The notes under the pieces are model-generated. The model made no database searches and was not told the DNA's origin. It saw only the letters and a program-made list of their open reading frames with translations. From NCBI GenBank assembly GCA_022749755.1, contig CM040448.1:6818481-6882480 (forward strand): a DNA stretch of 64,000 nt, given 5' to 3'. Positions 11,981-22,248 of this stretch are shown one piece after another. Numbering within the stretch: position 1 is the stretch's first letter; each line of letters opens with the position of its first letter. Made by a program: the position numbers and the translations under genes. Source of the DNA: Azadirachta indica. Lineage: Eukaryota > Streptophyta > Magnoliopsida > Sapindales > Meliaceae.

Positions 11981-12688
11981 TAAGGTGTAAGACATAAAGG
12001 ATTGGGCATAGAAAAAAAACAAGGCCTTGGGACATTATTCAAGCTATTGGACAGGGAAATAAAGAGTTCAACTAAATGTATAACAAGAATTCAAGTGGGC
12101 TGTATGAAGAAGAATGAAGTAGCCCCCTACTACTAAATCCTAATACCTTATGGTTAATTTAGGCTATGAAGTTTCCTTCTTTGTTTAGATTACTTACTTT
12201 ACAAAGAATTTGTTTTCTAGTTTGTTTAGGATTGTTATTTCTATCTTAAACTACAACTTTATCATTCCTAATTAGATTAGGATTATAGTTTTCCTAACCT
12301 AATTAGATTAGGATTTTAGTTTTCCTAATTAATTTAGGATTCCTGTTTCCATTTAATTTAAGATTTCTATTAGCTTATGTATATATGCGGCTACCATTAT
12401 TTTAGAATTAAGAACATTGTTTTTCTTTTTTATGAGAGTGCATTATTGTGTTTTTCTTTCATTCTTTAAAAGACTCTTGAACTTATCAAGTTTATTCTTA
12501 TGGCATTTAACAATCAGATTCAGTAGTTTTTTAGATTCTCAATGTGGTATCTTTAAACAATCTTAATTCTTAATTCTTATCTTGTTAGGTAATGGGTCAA
12601 AGCTCAACAAATTTGCGTCTTAAAAATCTTGGGTTCGATATCACATTTTATGTTGGGTTTTGTAATATTGTTGAAAAGGTTCATATCA
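11935..12688 (+). repeat. 3' LTR of the nested Gypsy element
   Basis: It starts TGATGAGAACT and ends GTTCATATCA, and aligns with 8098-8921 with many substitutions and small gaps. The sequence right after it (TTTGTGACACCG) resumes the gag of the host element. Confidence 0.88.
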
Positions 12689-13990
12689 TTTGTGACACCG
12701 TTAAGATGAACAGAGTAGATCATAACTTGATTAGAATGAGGTTGTTCCCATTTTCCTTGAGGGACAAGGCTAGAGGTTGATCGCAATCTTTGCAGCCTGG
12801 GAGTATAAGTACATAGGAAGAATTAGTTCAAAAATTCCTCACCATGTTTTTTCTACCATTAAAGACTTTGCAACTGATAGCGAGATTGCACAATTTAGGC
12901 AGCTGGACTTTGAGCCTTTATATGAATCTTGAGAGCAATTTAAAGATTTGATCAGGAAGTGTCCTCAGCATAGATACAAGATTAGTTTTAAATACAGTTG
13001 CTCTATAATGGATTGAATTGGCATACCTGGACAATTATAAATACGACAACTGGTGGCATATTTTTATCTAAGACGGTTGAAGAAGCCTATGCACCACTAG
13101 AAGAAATAGCTTCCAACAACTACCAATAGCTAAGTGAAAAGTCCATAGTGAGGAGAGCTGTAGGACTTCATTAGATAGATCCTATGGTATCTCTTTTAGA
13201 CTAAGTTACAGGTTTAGCAAACCAAGTTCAAGCCTAAACCATAAAAGATGCATTTTAAAGTCAAAAGAAAGTAATGGTTGCTAGTTCTTCATATTTTATT
13301 TTGGGCAAGAGCAATGTCAATATATCAATAACCAAAATTACAACTTTTCGCCAAACAAGAATTTTCCTACCTACTATTATTTAGGACTTCGGAACCATGA
13401 AAATGTCTCCTATTGCAATGCAAGGAATGCGATACAACCACTATCACTTAGATTTCAACAATAGCTAATTATAGAAAAGAAGCCCTTGTTGAAAGATCTC
13501 TTGAGTACCTTTATAATAAAAACGAGGAACTGGCTCAATAAGGATGAAAGTTGGTTGGATAGTATTGAAACACACTGCACAAACATGAACACCATAATGA
13601 AGTCATTGGAAACCCAAATTTGCCGACTGGCCAATTTATCAAGGAATAATCATCCTTCAAGTTTCCTCGTGGCACGGAACCAAATCCTAAAGACCAATGT
13701 AAACCTATCACTTTAGGAGCGATAAGCAGTTAGAGCCTTAAAGCCAAAGATAAGTAAAGACAAAGGCAAGGAAGTTGAGTTAGAAGCACCAAAGAAAGTG
13801 TCGAAGCCACATGAAATTTCATTTTTGGATAACCCTTTTAGTATTTCACCATTATTGCTTTTTCCTTAGAGGTTTCAAAAGAAGAAGCTTGATGCTCATA
13901 TTCTCCAAAATCCTTAAAATGTTTAAAATGCTCAATTCTCTAAGTAAATTAGGAGGAAGTCAAGTTTAACATTTACAACTCCATCTAGTT
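12689..13990 (+). pseudogene. Athila-like gag, 3' fragment
   Basis: It resumes with CDTVKMNRVDHN and RLFPFSLRDKARG (12690-12780), the hallmark of Athila/Tat gag. A FRQLDFEPLYE segment follows near 12890, and an EAYA.LEE segment near 13080. A 76-codon open stretch at 13486-13716 holds the coiled-coil-like linker ending ETQICRLANLS. A degraded QRFQKKKLDAH segment near 13865 leads to protease. The aspartic protease core itself is missing, with a jump near 13930-14000. Confidence 0.82.
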
Positions 13991-13996
13991 CCAAAT

Positions 13997-15630
13997 ATGG
14001 AAAAATCTTGTAACTGGGTTGATTTCATAAATTGTTGTGTAAGAGACATGTTATGTGATGTAATGCCAAAAGATTCATTGGAGAAATGCCTTGTGAAATC
14101 TTCGTCTAAAAATGCAATGTTGCATAACTTTAATCTTAATGATCATTGTGGAGATTTAACTAATGAAATTTATGCATTAGAAAATTTACCAGTTGATGTG
14201 ATAATTTTGTTGAAAGTGAATTCAAAAGTAAAGAGGTTAAATCTAAGAAGGCTACGAAGCTTTCTCATAATGCATTAATGTTTAAGGAATTACTAGATCA
14301 TCTTACATATGCATTTTTTGGAGAGAATTCAACATTTTTGGTAATTATTTCAGCATTTTTGAATGAAGATGAAGAGATGAAACTGCTTAAAGTATTAAGG
14401 AAGCATAAGTTCGCTTTGGGGTAGTCCATTGTGGATATTAAAGGTATTAGTTCAGCAATTTGTATAAATAAGATCTTGAAGAAAGAGAACTACAAACCAA
14501 CGTTTAAGCATCAACATAGACTTATTCTAGCAATGAAATGAAGTAGTACATGCCAAAGTATTGAAGCTATTGAATGCTGGGGTCATTTATTCATTTCAAA
14601 TAGATCATGGGTTAGTCCAATTCAAGTTGTGCCTAAGAAAGGGAAAATGACTATTGTGAAGAATCATGACAATGAGTTAATTTCCACAAGAACAATGACT
14701 GATTGGCATGTGTGCATCAATTTCTAAAAGCTCAACAAAGCAACAAAGAAAGACCACTTCCTACTTCTATTCATTAATCAGATGTTGGATATTGATTGGG
14801 TATCAATATTATTGTTTTCTTAATGGGTATTTCGGATATAATTAGATTGCTATAGCTCTTGAAAACCAACAGAAAACTACTTTCACATGCCCATATGGTA
14901 CGTTTACCTTCCGTAGAATTCCATTTAGTTTGTGCATTGCTCCTGCCATTTTTCAACGTTGTATGACAGTAATCTTTGTGGATATGGTAAAAGAGATAAT
15001 TTGAAGTATTTATGAATGATTTTTCCGTGTTTGGTTCATCATTTGATATATGCCTTCATAATTTTTCTCTAATTTTGTGCAGGTGTCAAGAAATAAACTT
15101 TATACTTAATTAGGAAAAATATTACTTTGTGGTGCAAGAGGAGATCGTTCTTGAACACAAAATCTCATCAAAAGAAATAGAGGTTGATCGTGCCAAGATC
15201 GCATTAGGAGTTTACTTGGACACATTGGTTTCTATAGAAGATTGATCAAAGATTTCTCTAAGATGGTAAAACTTTTATGTAATTTACTTGAAAAGATGAT
15301 GTATGATCATTGTCTGCAAGCATTCAAGTTGATCAAGAAAAAGTTGATAGCAGCCCTGATTATGATGGTTCTGGATTGAAGTCAATGGCTTGACATTATG
15401 TGTGAAGCAAGCGACTATGCACTTGGAGTGATTTCGGGACAAAGACGAGATAAGACATTTAGAACTATATATTATGCGAGTCGGACCCTTACTAATGCCC
15501 AACAAAACTACACTACAATAGAAAAAAGAAATGCTTGTTGTGGCTTTTGCTTTTGACGAGTTCATGACGTACATCATTAGTTCTAAAGTAGTCATGTTCA
15601 TGGATCATGCTGTTATTTGTATCATTTAAG
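13997..15630 (+). pseudogene. Athila-like reverse transcriptase and RNase H remnant
   Basis: The first part (13997-14278) is open and contains DSLEKCLVKSS, the linker before reverse transcriptase in Athila. Next come DIKGIS near 14430, KDHF near 14750, FTCP..TF near 14880 and the catalytic box near 15008, which reads FMNDFSVFG instead of FMDDFS. RNase H words ASRTLTNAQQNY and EKEMLVVAFAF lie near 15475-15550, and the segment ends near 15630. Integrase is absent. The Asp-to-Asn change in the catalytic box and many stops show it is dead. Confidence 0.83.
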
Positions 15631-15639
15631 GACTATTAT

Positions 15640-16420
15640 GTATGGATGGTTGGTGTTTGAGATGATAAATATGTTTGGTATTTTTGGTATTTATTTATAA
15701 AAGAAAGTGAAAGGAAGAAAGAAGAATTTTTGTACATATATATTCAAAAAAAATAAGTGACAGAAGTATATTTATGTAAATAAAAAAGTTTAGGTGTGTA
15801 AGAATCTTTTTTGTATAAGGAGTGGTTCTGATTGGCAAAGAAATGGGTGAGTAAAGAAAGAGTCTCTTGAAGATTTAATGGGAAAGAATAAAGGTTAAAG
15901 GTAAAGTATTAAGATGGTTGATGTGCTTAGGGTGCTTGAACTTTACTAAAATGTCTAATTTCCTACCCTAAGCTTGGCCTAGTATTACAAGCTTGATTAA
16001 GTTCTAATGATCCTTGATGTTATGCCCTAGTACATTAGTGCAGGGTGATATTAAAATTAATCCTATGGAATTCCTTAAGGAGTCTAGTAGAGCTTATTTG
16101 CTTGCATAAACTTATATAAGTTAAAGGACTATTAAGTGTAAGTGGCTATTCAAATACTTACACAAGGGGTCTTTTAATAAAGTGACATTTGATTTTCAAG
16201 ACAAAATTTTGCACAAAATGTCATTATTTTTAAGTTTTTGTTAATTTAACTATATTGCTTGATTTATGAAGCTAGATCTTGTTTTGCTAAGCATATGCTT
16301 GAAATTTTTTTTTTTCCTTTGACTCACTTTGGATTGTGTTGGTTGTGTCTCCCTTATTCGTGATTCTTGTTTTTATTTGATTTTGCTTGAGGACAAATAA
16401 ACATTTAAGTTTGAGGATTT
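15640..16420 (+). other. Athila 3' untranslated spacer and polypurine region
   Basis: No coding sequence is readable. The stretch is AT-rich and ends with a TGCTTGAGGACAAATAAACA phrase, then a purine-rich segment (AAGTTTGAGGA) directly before the 3' LTR. Confidence 0.6.
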
Positions 16421-17709
16421 TGATAAGCGTAAAAAATATGCATTTATCGGCCACTTCCAAACCCAAAATGTTACGTAAATCCTCAAGCCGTATTATTATT
16501 TGATGAATTTAAGTGCCCATGTGCAAGAAAACAAGAAAACAGTCACCTAAAGTGATTTCAATGTCAAAGGAAATGGCGGAGAAGTTAGGAGGAAACGTCA
16601 AAGCTAGGAATGCTATGCATGGCTTTGTTTAGATCTATGCTAGGTTTTATGTTTATTGGGTTAGGCCACCACTGATGCAATTTTAGAAAGGGGGTTTTAA
16701 AGAGAGAGAAAAAAAAATGAGAGAGTTTTAGTGAGAGAAATGTGAAGAATCTTCAAGATTCTTGCAAGAGATTGGAAAATCAGTTAAATTGGAGATTTGA
16801 AGCATCAATCACCCTATTTCTATCTCGTTAACTCTTAATTTATCTTGAATTTCATTTGGTTTGATATCATTTGTTCTATTTTGTTGAACGTTGAATTTCA
16901 AGGTAATGTTGATGTTGGATATCGATACGTGAGGCTAATTTCTATATTTTAGGGGTCTTGATGTAACCTAGTTCAATTATATTTTGATTGATTGGAAATT
17001 TGTTAATATAAGTATATTTTATTCATTTATGTTTTCTTGCACTTTTAAAGCTTTTTATTTTTGTTGGAAAGTTAATTAGTTGAATTTTTATGAATGAATA
17101 AATGCTTGGGAGAGACTAATTTATTTATTAAGATAAAGAAAATATAGTTTACAAACATTAAGAATTCAGGAGGATGTTGATGCCTAAAAAATCAATTTAA
17201 TTTTAGGGACACAAAAAAACTGGGAGGTAATTGGTATTTTAGATATTAATAACTAATTAAGCTAAAAGATTGTTTGATTAATCTAGTCAGATAGGGATAC
17301 CAGCTAGGTTGATTAGACATAAGACCTATTTTAACACTCAAGAGAGGTAATCAGGTTAATTTATAACTATCATTAGTGAATTAAAATATAAAGTATTAGT
17401 GATTCCTAATTAGGATGAATGTAGTAACAATTAGGCGAAATCAAGGTCCTAGGACAATTTCTATATCAATTTCACTCACTTACTCTATTACCTCTATTTC
17501 TTGTTTACTATTATTGTTCTAAATTGGTGAATTTAGTTTATTATTTGGTTAATTTCATTTCTTGAATTTAGATTGCTTAGATAAATTTGATTTATCATAA
17601 TTGTATAAACTAGTTTAAAATCTGAAAACTTATCCTTATGGGTACGACAACCCTATTTCTTACACTTTACTACTTATATAATCCTGTATACTTACGGGTA
17701 GTGTGGTCA
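16421..17709 (+). repeat. 3' LTR of the Athila-like element
   Basis: It starts TGATAAGCG and aligns with the two halves of the 5' LTR. It lacks about 200 bp that the 5' copy has near 6430-6640. The end at 17709 (GTGGTCA) is a best guess. Confidence 0.72.
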
Positions 17710-17819
17710 CTTAACACACGTATATACTTTACAAAATTTACTATAACTAAGAAAACATATGATAATGTTTTAGGATCACACTTACTTTGAACTATATGCC
17801 TCAAATATGCAAAAGTAGA

Positions 17820-18890
17820 TCTTGAGCCAAAAACTCTTGAAGAATAGTCAGTTTGTTACCTTAACTATTTTTCATTGGACTTTACATATCCAAAACACCT
17901 GCTGGAAGTCTATTAATCAACCTGTTGTACTAGAAAATTCCCTAACCCAAAACCACTCAAGTATGCCAACAAACAAAAACATGGTAAGCCCCAATTTAGT
18001 AATCTTTTTATGCTTTCTTTCTACAATCATGTTTTGTTGAGGAATTTTAGGATAAGAATTTTTATGTTTGATGCCATATGTAACTAATTACTCATGAAAA
18101 GCTTTGTCATTGTCCCCCTCTATTAAATTGAAAAATTTTCATATTTAAATTAAATTGGTTTTACAAGAACTTATAACAAAAATAATGAAACAACTAAAAA
18201 ATTTAGATTTCTTTCTTAAAGGAAAGATCCATTTGAACTTAGTGTATTCATCAACAAAAATAACACAAAATTTGAATTTTTGAAAAGATCCTGGTAAAGT
18301 TGAACCTCATAGATCACAATGGATCTTAGAAATAGGTTCCAAATAATAATTATTAATATTTAAAAAGGGAAGTACAAATGATTTTCGTATTTAGCAACTT
18401 TGACAAAAAAAAGGATTCTTCTCATTGTGTTCATTAACAATAATATAAATGACAATCTTCATATGAGAATGTCCAAGTCTTTGGTGCCATATTGAGTCAC
18501 TAGTCGCTTAGAATCTTGTTGAGTACAAGGCCGTCTACTAATTTGATTATAAGCTATAGAGACCCCCACTCTTTGTCCCTTTGGTTATCACCTTGCTGGT
18601 TTCCTTATTCTTTATTACAAATCCATGTTTGGTAAATTCAGGAAAACATGGCATATTAGTAGTTAATCTAGCTTACAAGAACAATATTCTTTTTTACTTG
18701 AGGGACAACTAAACTTCACATATGTAAGACAATGTCTCCAACATATGAAATATTATATTTCTAGCCATTACGTATAATAATTTTATCTGAACCGAAATAT
18801 AGACTGCAATTTAATAACTTATCATCCTTAGATGTCATGTGCTAAGTTGCTCTAGTATTCGGTGATTGGTGCATAACAATATACATTTAA
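17820..18890 (-). pseudogene. Copia protease, pre-integrase and integrase remnant
   Basis: On the minus strand, from high to low coordinates, the readable pieces are: a protease start with HMTSKDDKLLNC (near 18830-18790); a pre-integrase region ending in a degraded GHxHMK segment (near 18460); an integrase core with FVDEYTKFKWIFPL (near 18255-18215); and a degraded PQQN..VERKH box near 18030. Many stops occur. Reverse transcriptase does not follow, since the left side runs into the Athila LTR. The gag side is cut by the LTR at 18924. Confidence 0.82.
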
Positions 18891-18923
18891 GACTAATTTA
18901 ATAGTGACATTTGTTAAAACATG

Positions 18924-20490
18924 TGACAAATATTTAAAAATATAGGTTTATCAAAAAAAATATTATGGTTTTACACTTAAGAATATTATTGATTTCCCCA
19001 AAATTAAGCATTTTCCTTTATATTAAATTCTAAAACAAGAAGTGGACTTAACAATCGATTGATACGATTCTTGAGCCATAAGAATATGGACTTATTCCTT
19101 TACAAATGTAAGTTAGATGTCAGATCATTTCAACCACCTATTGGGTCAAAATCAGACTTCAATAGAACTCAACCGCAGCTTAGGTCCAACCCAACATGAT
19201 TTTGCATTTGGGTCGTACCTCCCCAAATATGTATCTAAAAATCATACAGTTAGATAATTTGGAAAGCTTACAAATAGATCTACAATGATTATGTTTTACA
19301 CATTTCCAAATTTAGAGTCTTTGTCTATCAACAATAGCCATCATTCTAAAAGATTGGTGGAAAAATGCAAACTGAACACTTTTGTTCATTTTTAACATAA
19401 CTTAGGCTGTATATAATCAATTTTATTGAAATTTGCACCATTGAAAAGTTTATGCATACGCCTACAATTTTGGAGAAGACAAGTGTAAGAAATTTGGTGA
19501 AATCAATGGTCCACAATATTCTACAAACGGATAGAGCATGATTAAGCTGAAAGTTTGCAACTTGTGTTCAAACATGTGAAATATCTCTTGTTTTGCCTAT
19601 ATAAAAGAAGTGGTGTGAAGCTGTCTAGGACACCATTTTCTTTATTTTCATTCTCCCTTTTTTAATTTAGGTTTTAACTATATAATGTATTGCTAAATTC
19701 ATAGTTAGGGTTAAGGGTGAAACTTTAATGATTTTATAATAACTGTTCTTTGATCCTTTACTTTGTACTTCACTATTAAACTTTTCAATTGATTGAATAA
19801 TAGATTTTGCAAGTGTTTTTTAGTTTGTTAGAAACTCTGTATCATTATTAACAAATGGTACATTGATTGCTTGGATGTTTTTTCACATATGAGTGAGTAA
19901 GGCAACTTGTAGTCTTTACCGTCAATTTAAAGGTTAGTCATTTTGTTTCCTTTCTTTTTTTCTTTAGAAAAGATACTTTCATGTGCTTAAAAGATATTTA
20001 TCTTTCGATTAAGATTACTTCTTAGTTGATTCTTAATGGTGTAAAGGATTAATAGCGATTTTTATAAATTTCTTCAAAATGAATCCCTAATGCCCTACTA
20101 TTTGGTAACATTAAATTTATTTTCTAAAATAAAAAAATTAATCAAAATAATCTCCTTAGTTGATTCATATTTGGTAACACAATTTATGTGCTTAAAAGAT
20201 ATTCATCTTTCAATTAAGATCACATTTTTTATTCTTAATTGTGTTATAAAAATGATCAATAATGATTTTTATAAATTTCTTCAAAATGAAGCCCTAATGC
20301 TTTAGTATTTGGTAACATAAATTTATTTTCTAAAATAAAAAAATTAATCAACATAATCTCTTCATATTTGAACCATTGAACTTATGGGCTTATTATAACT
20401 AATTCACTGTGAATCGATACTCGAACTCTCAAATCTTTATTACTTGAGATAATTTACACTTAAATATTACAACTTAAAAGTTGGAGTAAT
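18924..20490 (+). mobile_element. LTR of the same family as 4972-6384, plus orientation
   Basis: It starts TGACAAATATTT and matches the reverse complement of 61025-61673 and 4972-6384. Shared words include ATAGGTTTATC, ATTATGGTTTTACAC and TTACTTGAGA. The 3' end near 20490 is fuzzy and no target duplication is clear. Inside, about 190 bp is duplicated in tandem (near 19985-20130 and 20185-20345), sharing TTTATAAATTTCTTCAAAAT and AAATTTATTTTCTAAAATAA. Confidence 0.78.
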
Positions 20491-20499
20491 ATTGTGTAC

Positions 20500-21690
20500 A
20501 TTTGAATATTTTTATCTAATTATTTTACAAATATTATTATTAAAAAGTAATTTATTTTTAGTGTATTTTGAAGGTTATAAAAGTTAGAATTTTTGCATGG
20601 AAAATTTTATGGTTCATTATGTCTTTTGGTATTCTTGTAACTTGTTTGTCTTTTTGGCATATTTGCAGTAGTTTAGCTTATGGCTTCATTAGCAGCCCTA
20701 ATCCAGTACAATTAAAACATGTTGAAAGTTTGGCTAAGACCCGTATCATTTTCCACCATGGTTTTGGCTAATTATTAAATTCAAATCCAAATTTTAAATT
20801 TGATAAAAACAGGAAAGATGCAACTGACGAAAGACATACATCTGATGACCCTCAAATATTATAAATAGGGTGCTAGACCCTTTAATCTGTCACATCAATT
20901 TTGAGAGCAATATGTTTTATTGTAGAGAGAATAGTATTTCAATTCTTTCACACTTTCTCAGTAGAACTTGTAAAATGAATTTGAAACTAAGCTAAAGTTA
21001 AAGTGAGACTTGAGAGAATCTACTTGTTTAATTTTATTTTATTTCCCTACTTTGATTCTTTTTATAGATCTTCATTGTTCATACATTCATTTTGTTTAAA
21101 TCTATTTACTCAATTAAATTTCATAAATTTTAATTTATTTATTTCATATAAATTCAGTCATACTTTATTTATCTGATTTGAGTTGAAATTATAATTTTGT
21201 TTGTCATTTATTTTATGCATTTATCTTCAACTACAATATTATCTGTTGATATATTATAATTTTTGTTTATGTGATTTGAGTTGAACTTATAATTTTTATT
21301 TGTCATTTATTTTATGAATTTATCTTCTACTACAATATTATCTGTTTGATATAGTATCAATTTTAGATAATTTATGAAATAAAATTGTCTTCAGTTGAAA
21401 GAATTTTCCTAAAACAATACATTAGTTTTATCGTTGATCTTCAATTATATGTTTTCCAATTGTTTGGTTGGACCATGCAATTGAGTAGTAATTAGGAATC
21501 AAAATTGGTTATAAGAAACTGCAATAAATAAGTGACTTTCAAGCCTTGCTATCTTTTATCCTGATTGTTTAATTCAAATATTTCTTTGTTTAGTTTTCCT
21601 AATTCCATTATCTTTTTCTTTTGTTTATTGTCTCTCACTCTCTCTCTCTCACCTTTTAGTTATTTGCCAACTTTACTACAATGACCGCAT
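20500..21690. other. Spacer with a promoter-like segment
   Basis: No recognisable protein is encoded. A 67-codon frame at 20568-20771 has no recognisable family. A TATAAATA box at 20860-20867 lies downstream of TGACG at 20825-20829. The spacing is promoter-like and could be an LTR U3 or an old pararetroviral-type promoter, but no coding evidence supports either. The rest is T-rich, with a CTCTCTCTCTCT tract near 21636-21650. Confidence 0.35.
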
Positions 21691-21869
21691 TGTAACGAAT
21701 AACTAAAATAACAATAATTAATTAATAATTATTATTTATAATTTTTATTTTTTTAATGTTTTCAAGTTTAACAATTATTGAATAATTATTTATTACTTAT
21801 TATATCACAAATAACAATAATTAAATAATCAAAGCAAGTTAACTAGTAAACTACAAATTTTCTACATTT

Positions 21870-22248
21870 GTTTATTTCTTAAATTAAAATTTTGAATGAC
21901 AATATTCATATTTTAGAATATAATGACTAGTTACATATTTTAATTTAATTGCTTCTCGTAATTTAATCATGTGTCCTTTGCATTTATTTATTTATTAAAT
22001 TAAAATTTTGAAAGACAATATTTAGAATAATGAATAATTAAAATTTGTTTCAAAATATAATGATTAATTAAATTTTGGTCATAATTTAATAATATATTTT
22101 TTAAATTCATACACACATAATTATAAATACATGGTATGAAATACACGATGATCAATTATACTTAAGGGTGATCAATATAATATAAATACATTAACAAATG
22201 TAATTAATCAAGTAAATTTATAAATATTTAGTTGAACAATTTAAACTT
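21870..22248. repeat. AT-rich tandem repeat block, left part
   Basis: The block contains repeated ATTAAAATTTTGAA.GACAATATT units. It ends in a unit that continues, after the 22249-24979 insertion, at 24980. Shared words on both sides include GATGATCAATTATA and AATATAATATAAATA. Confidence 0.7.

Larger units (their letters stand above)
8098..12688 (+). mobile_element. Nested Ty3/Gypsy element (internally deleted)
   Basis: The element has two LTRs (8098-8921 and 11935-12688), both starting TGATGAGAAC and ending CATATCA. It also has a decayed initiator-Met primer site, gag, a zinc knuckle, a protease, the start of reverse transcriptase, an integrase tail and a polypurine tract. Most of reverse transcriptase, RNase H and integrase has been lost in one deletion near 11722. 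It sits in the gag of the Athila-like element. The right flank is TTTGT and the left flank TTTTC, a decayed 5-bp duplication. The gag and protease wording is that of a common plant family of the chromovirus/Reina-Tekay type; the lineage is an inference. Confidence 0.88.
4847..17709 (+). mobile_element. Athila-like Ty3/Gypsy element carrying two nested insertions
   Basis: Two long direct repeats (from 4847 and from 16421, both starting TGATAAG) flank Gypsy gag, reverse transcriptase and RNase H remnants on the plus strand. Before the right repeat lies the phrase GAGGACAAATAAACATTTAA leading into a purine-rich stretch, which is typical before the 3' LTR of Athila/Tat elements. Protease, integrase and any envelope-like frame are missing. 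The element is interrupted by a solo LTR in its 5' LTR (4972-6384) and by another Gypsy element in gag (8098-12688). No clear target duplication was found at its outer ends. Confidence 0.8.

Noticed and set aside
12604..12786. 60-codon minus-strand frame
   Set aside because: Shadow of the Athila gag and the LTR end on the plus strand.
4842..17714. Target duplication for the Athila-like element
   Set aside because: CACAT on the left has no clear partner on the right, and the right LTR end is uncertain.
20568..20771. 67-codon hydrophobic frame
   Set aside because: No family recognised and no start context; AT-rich DNA gives such frames by chance.
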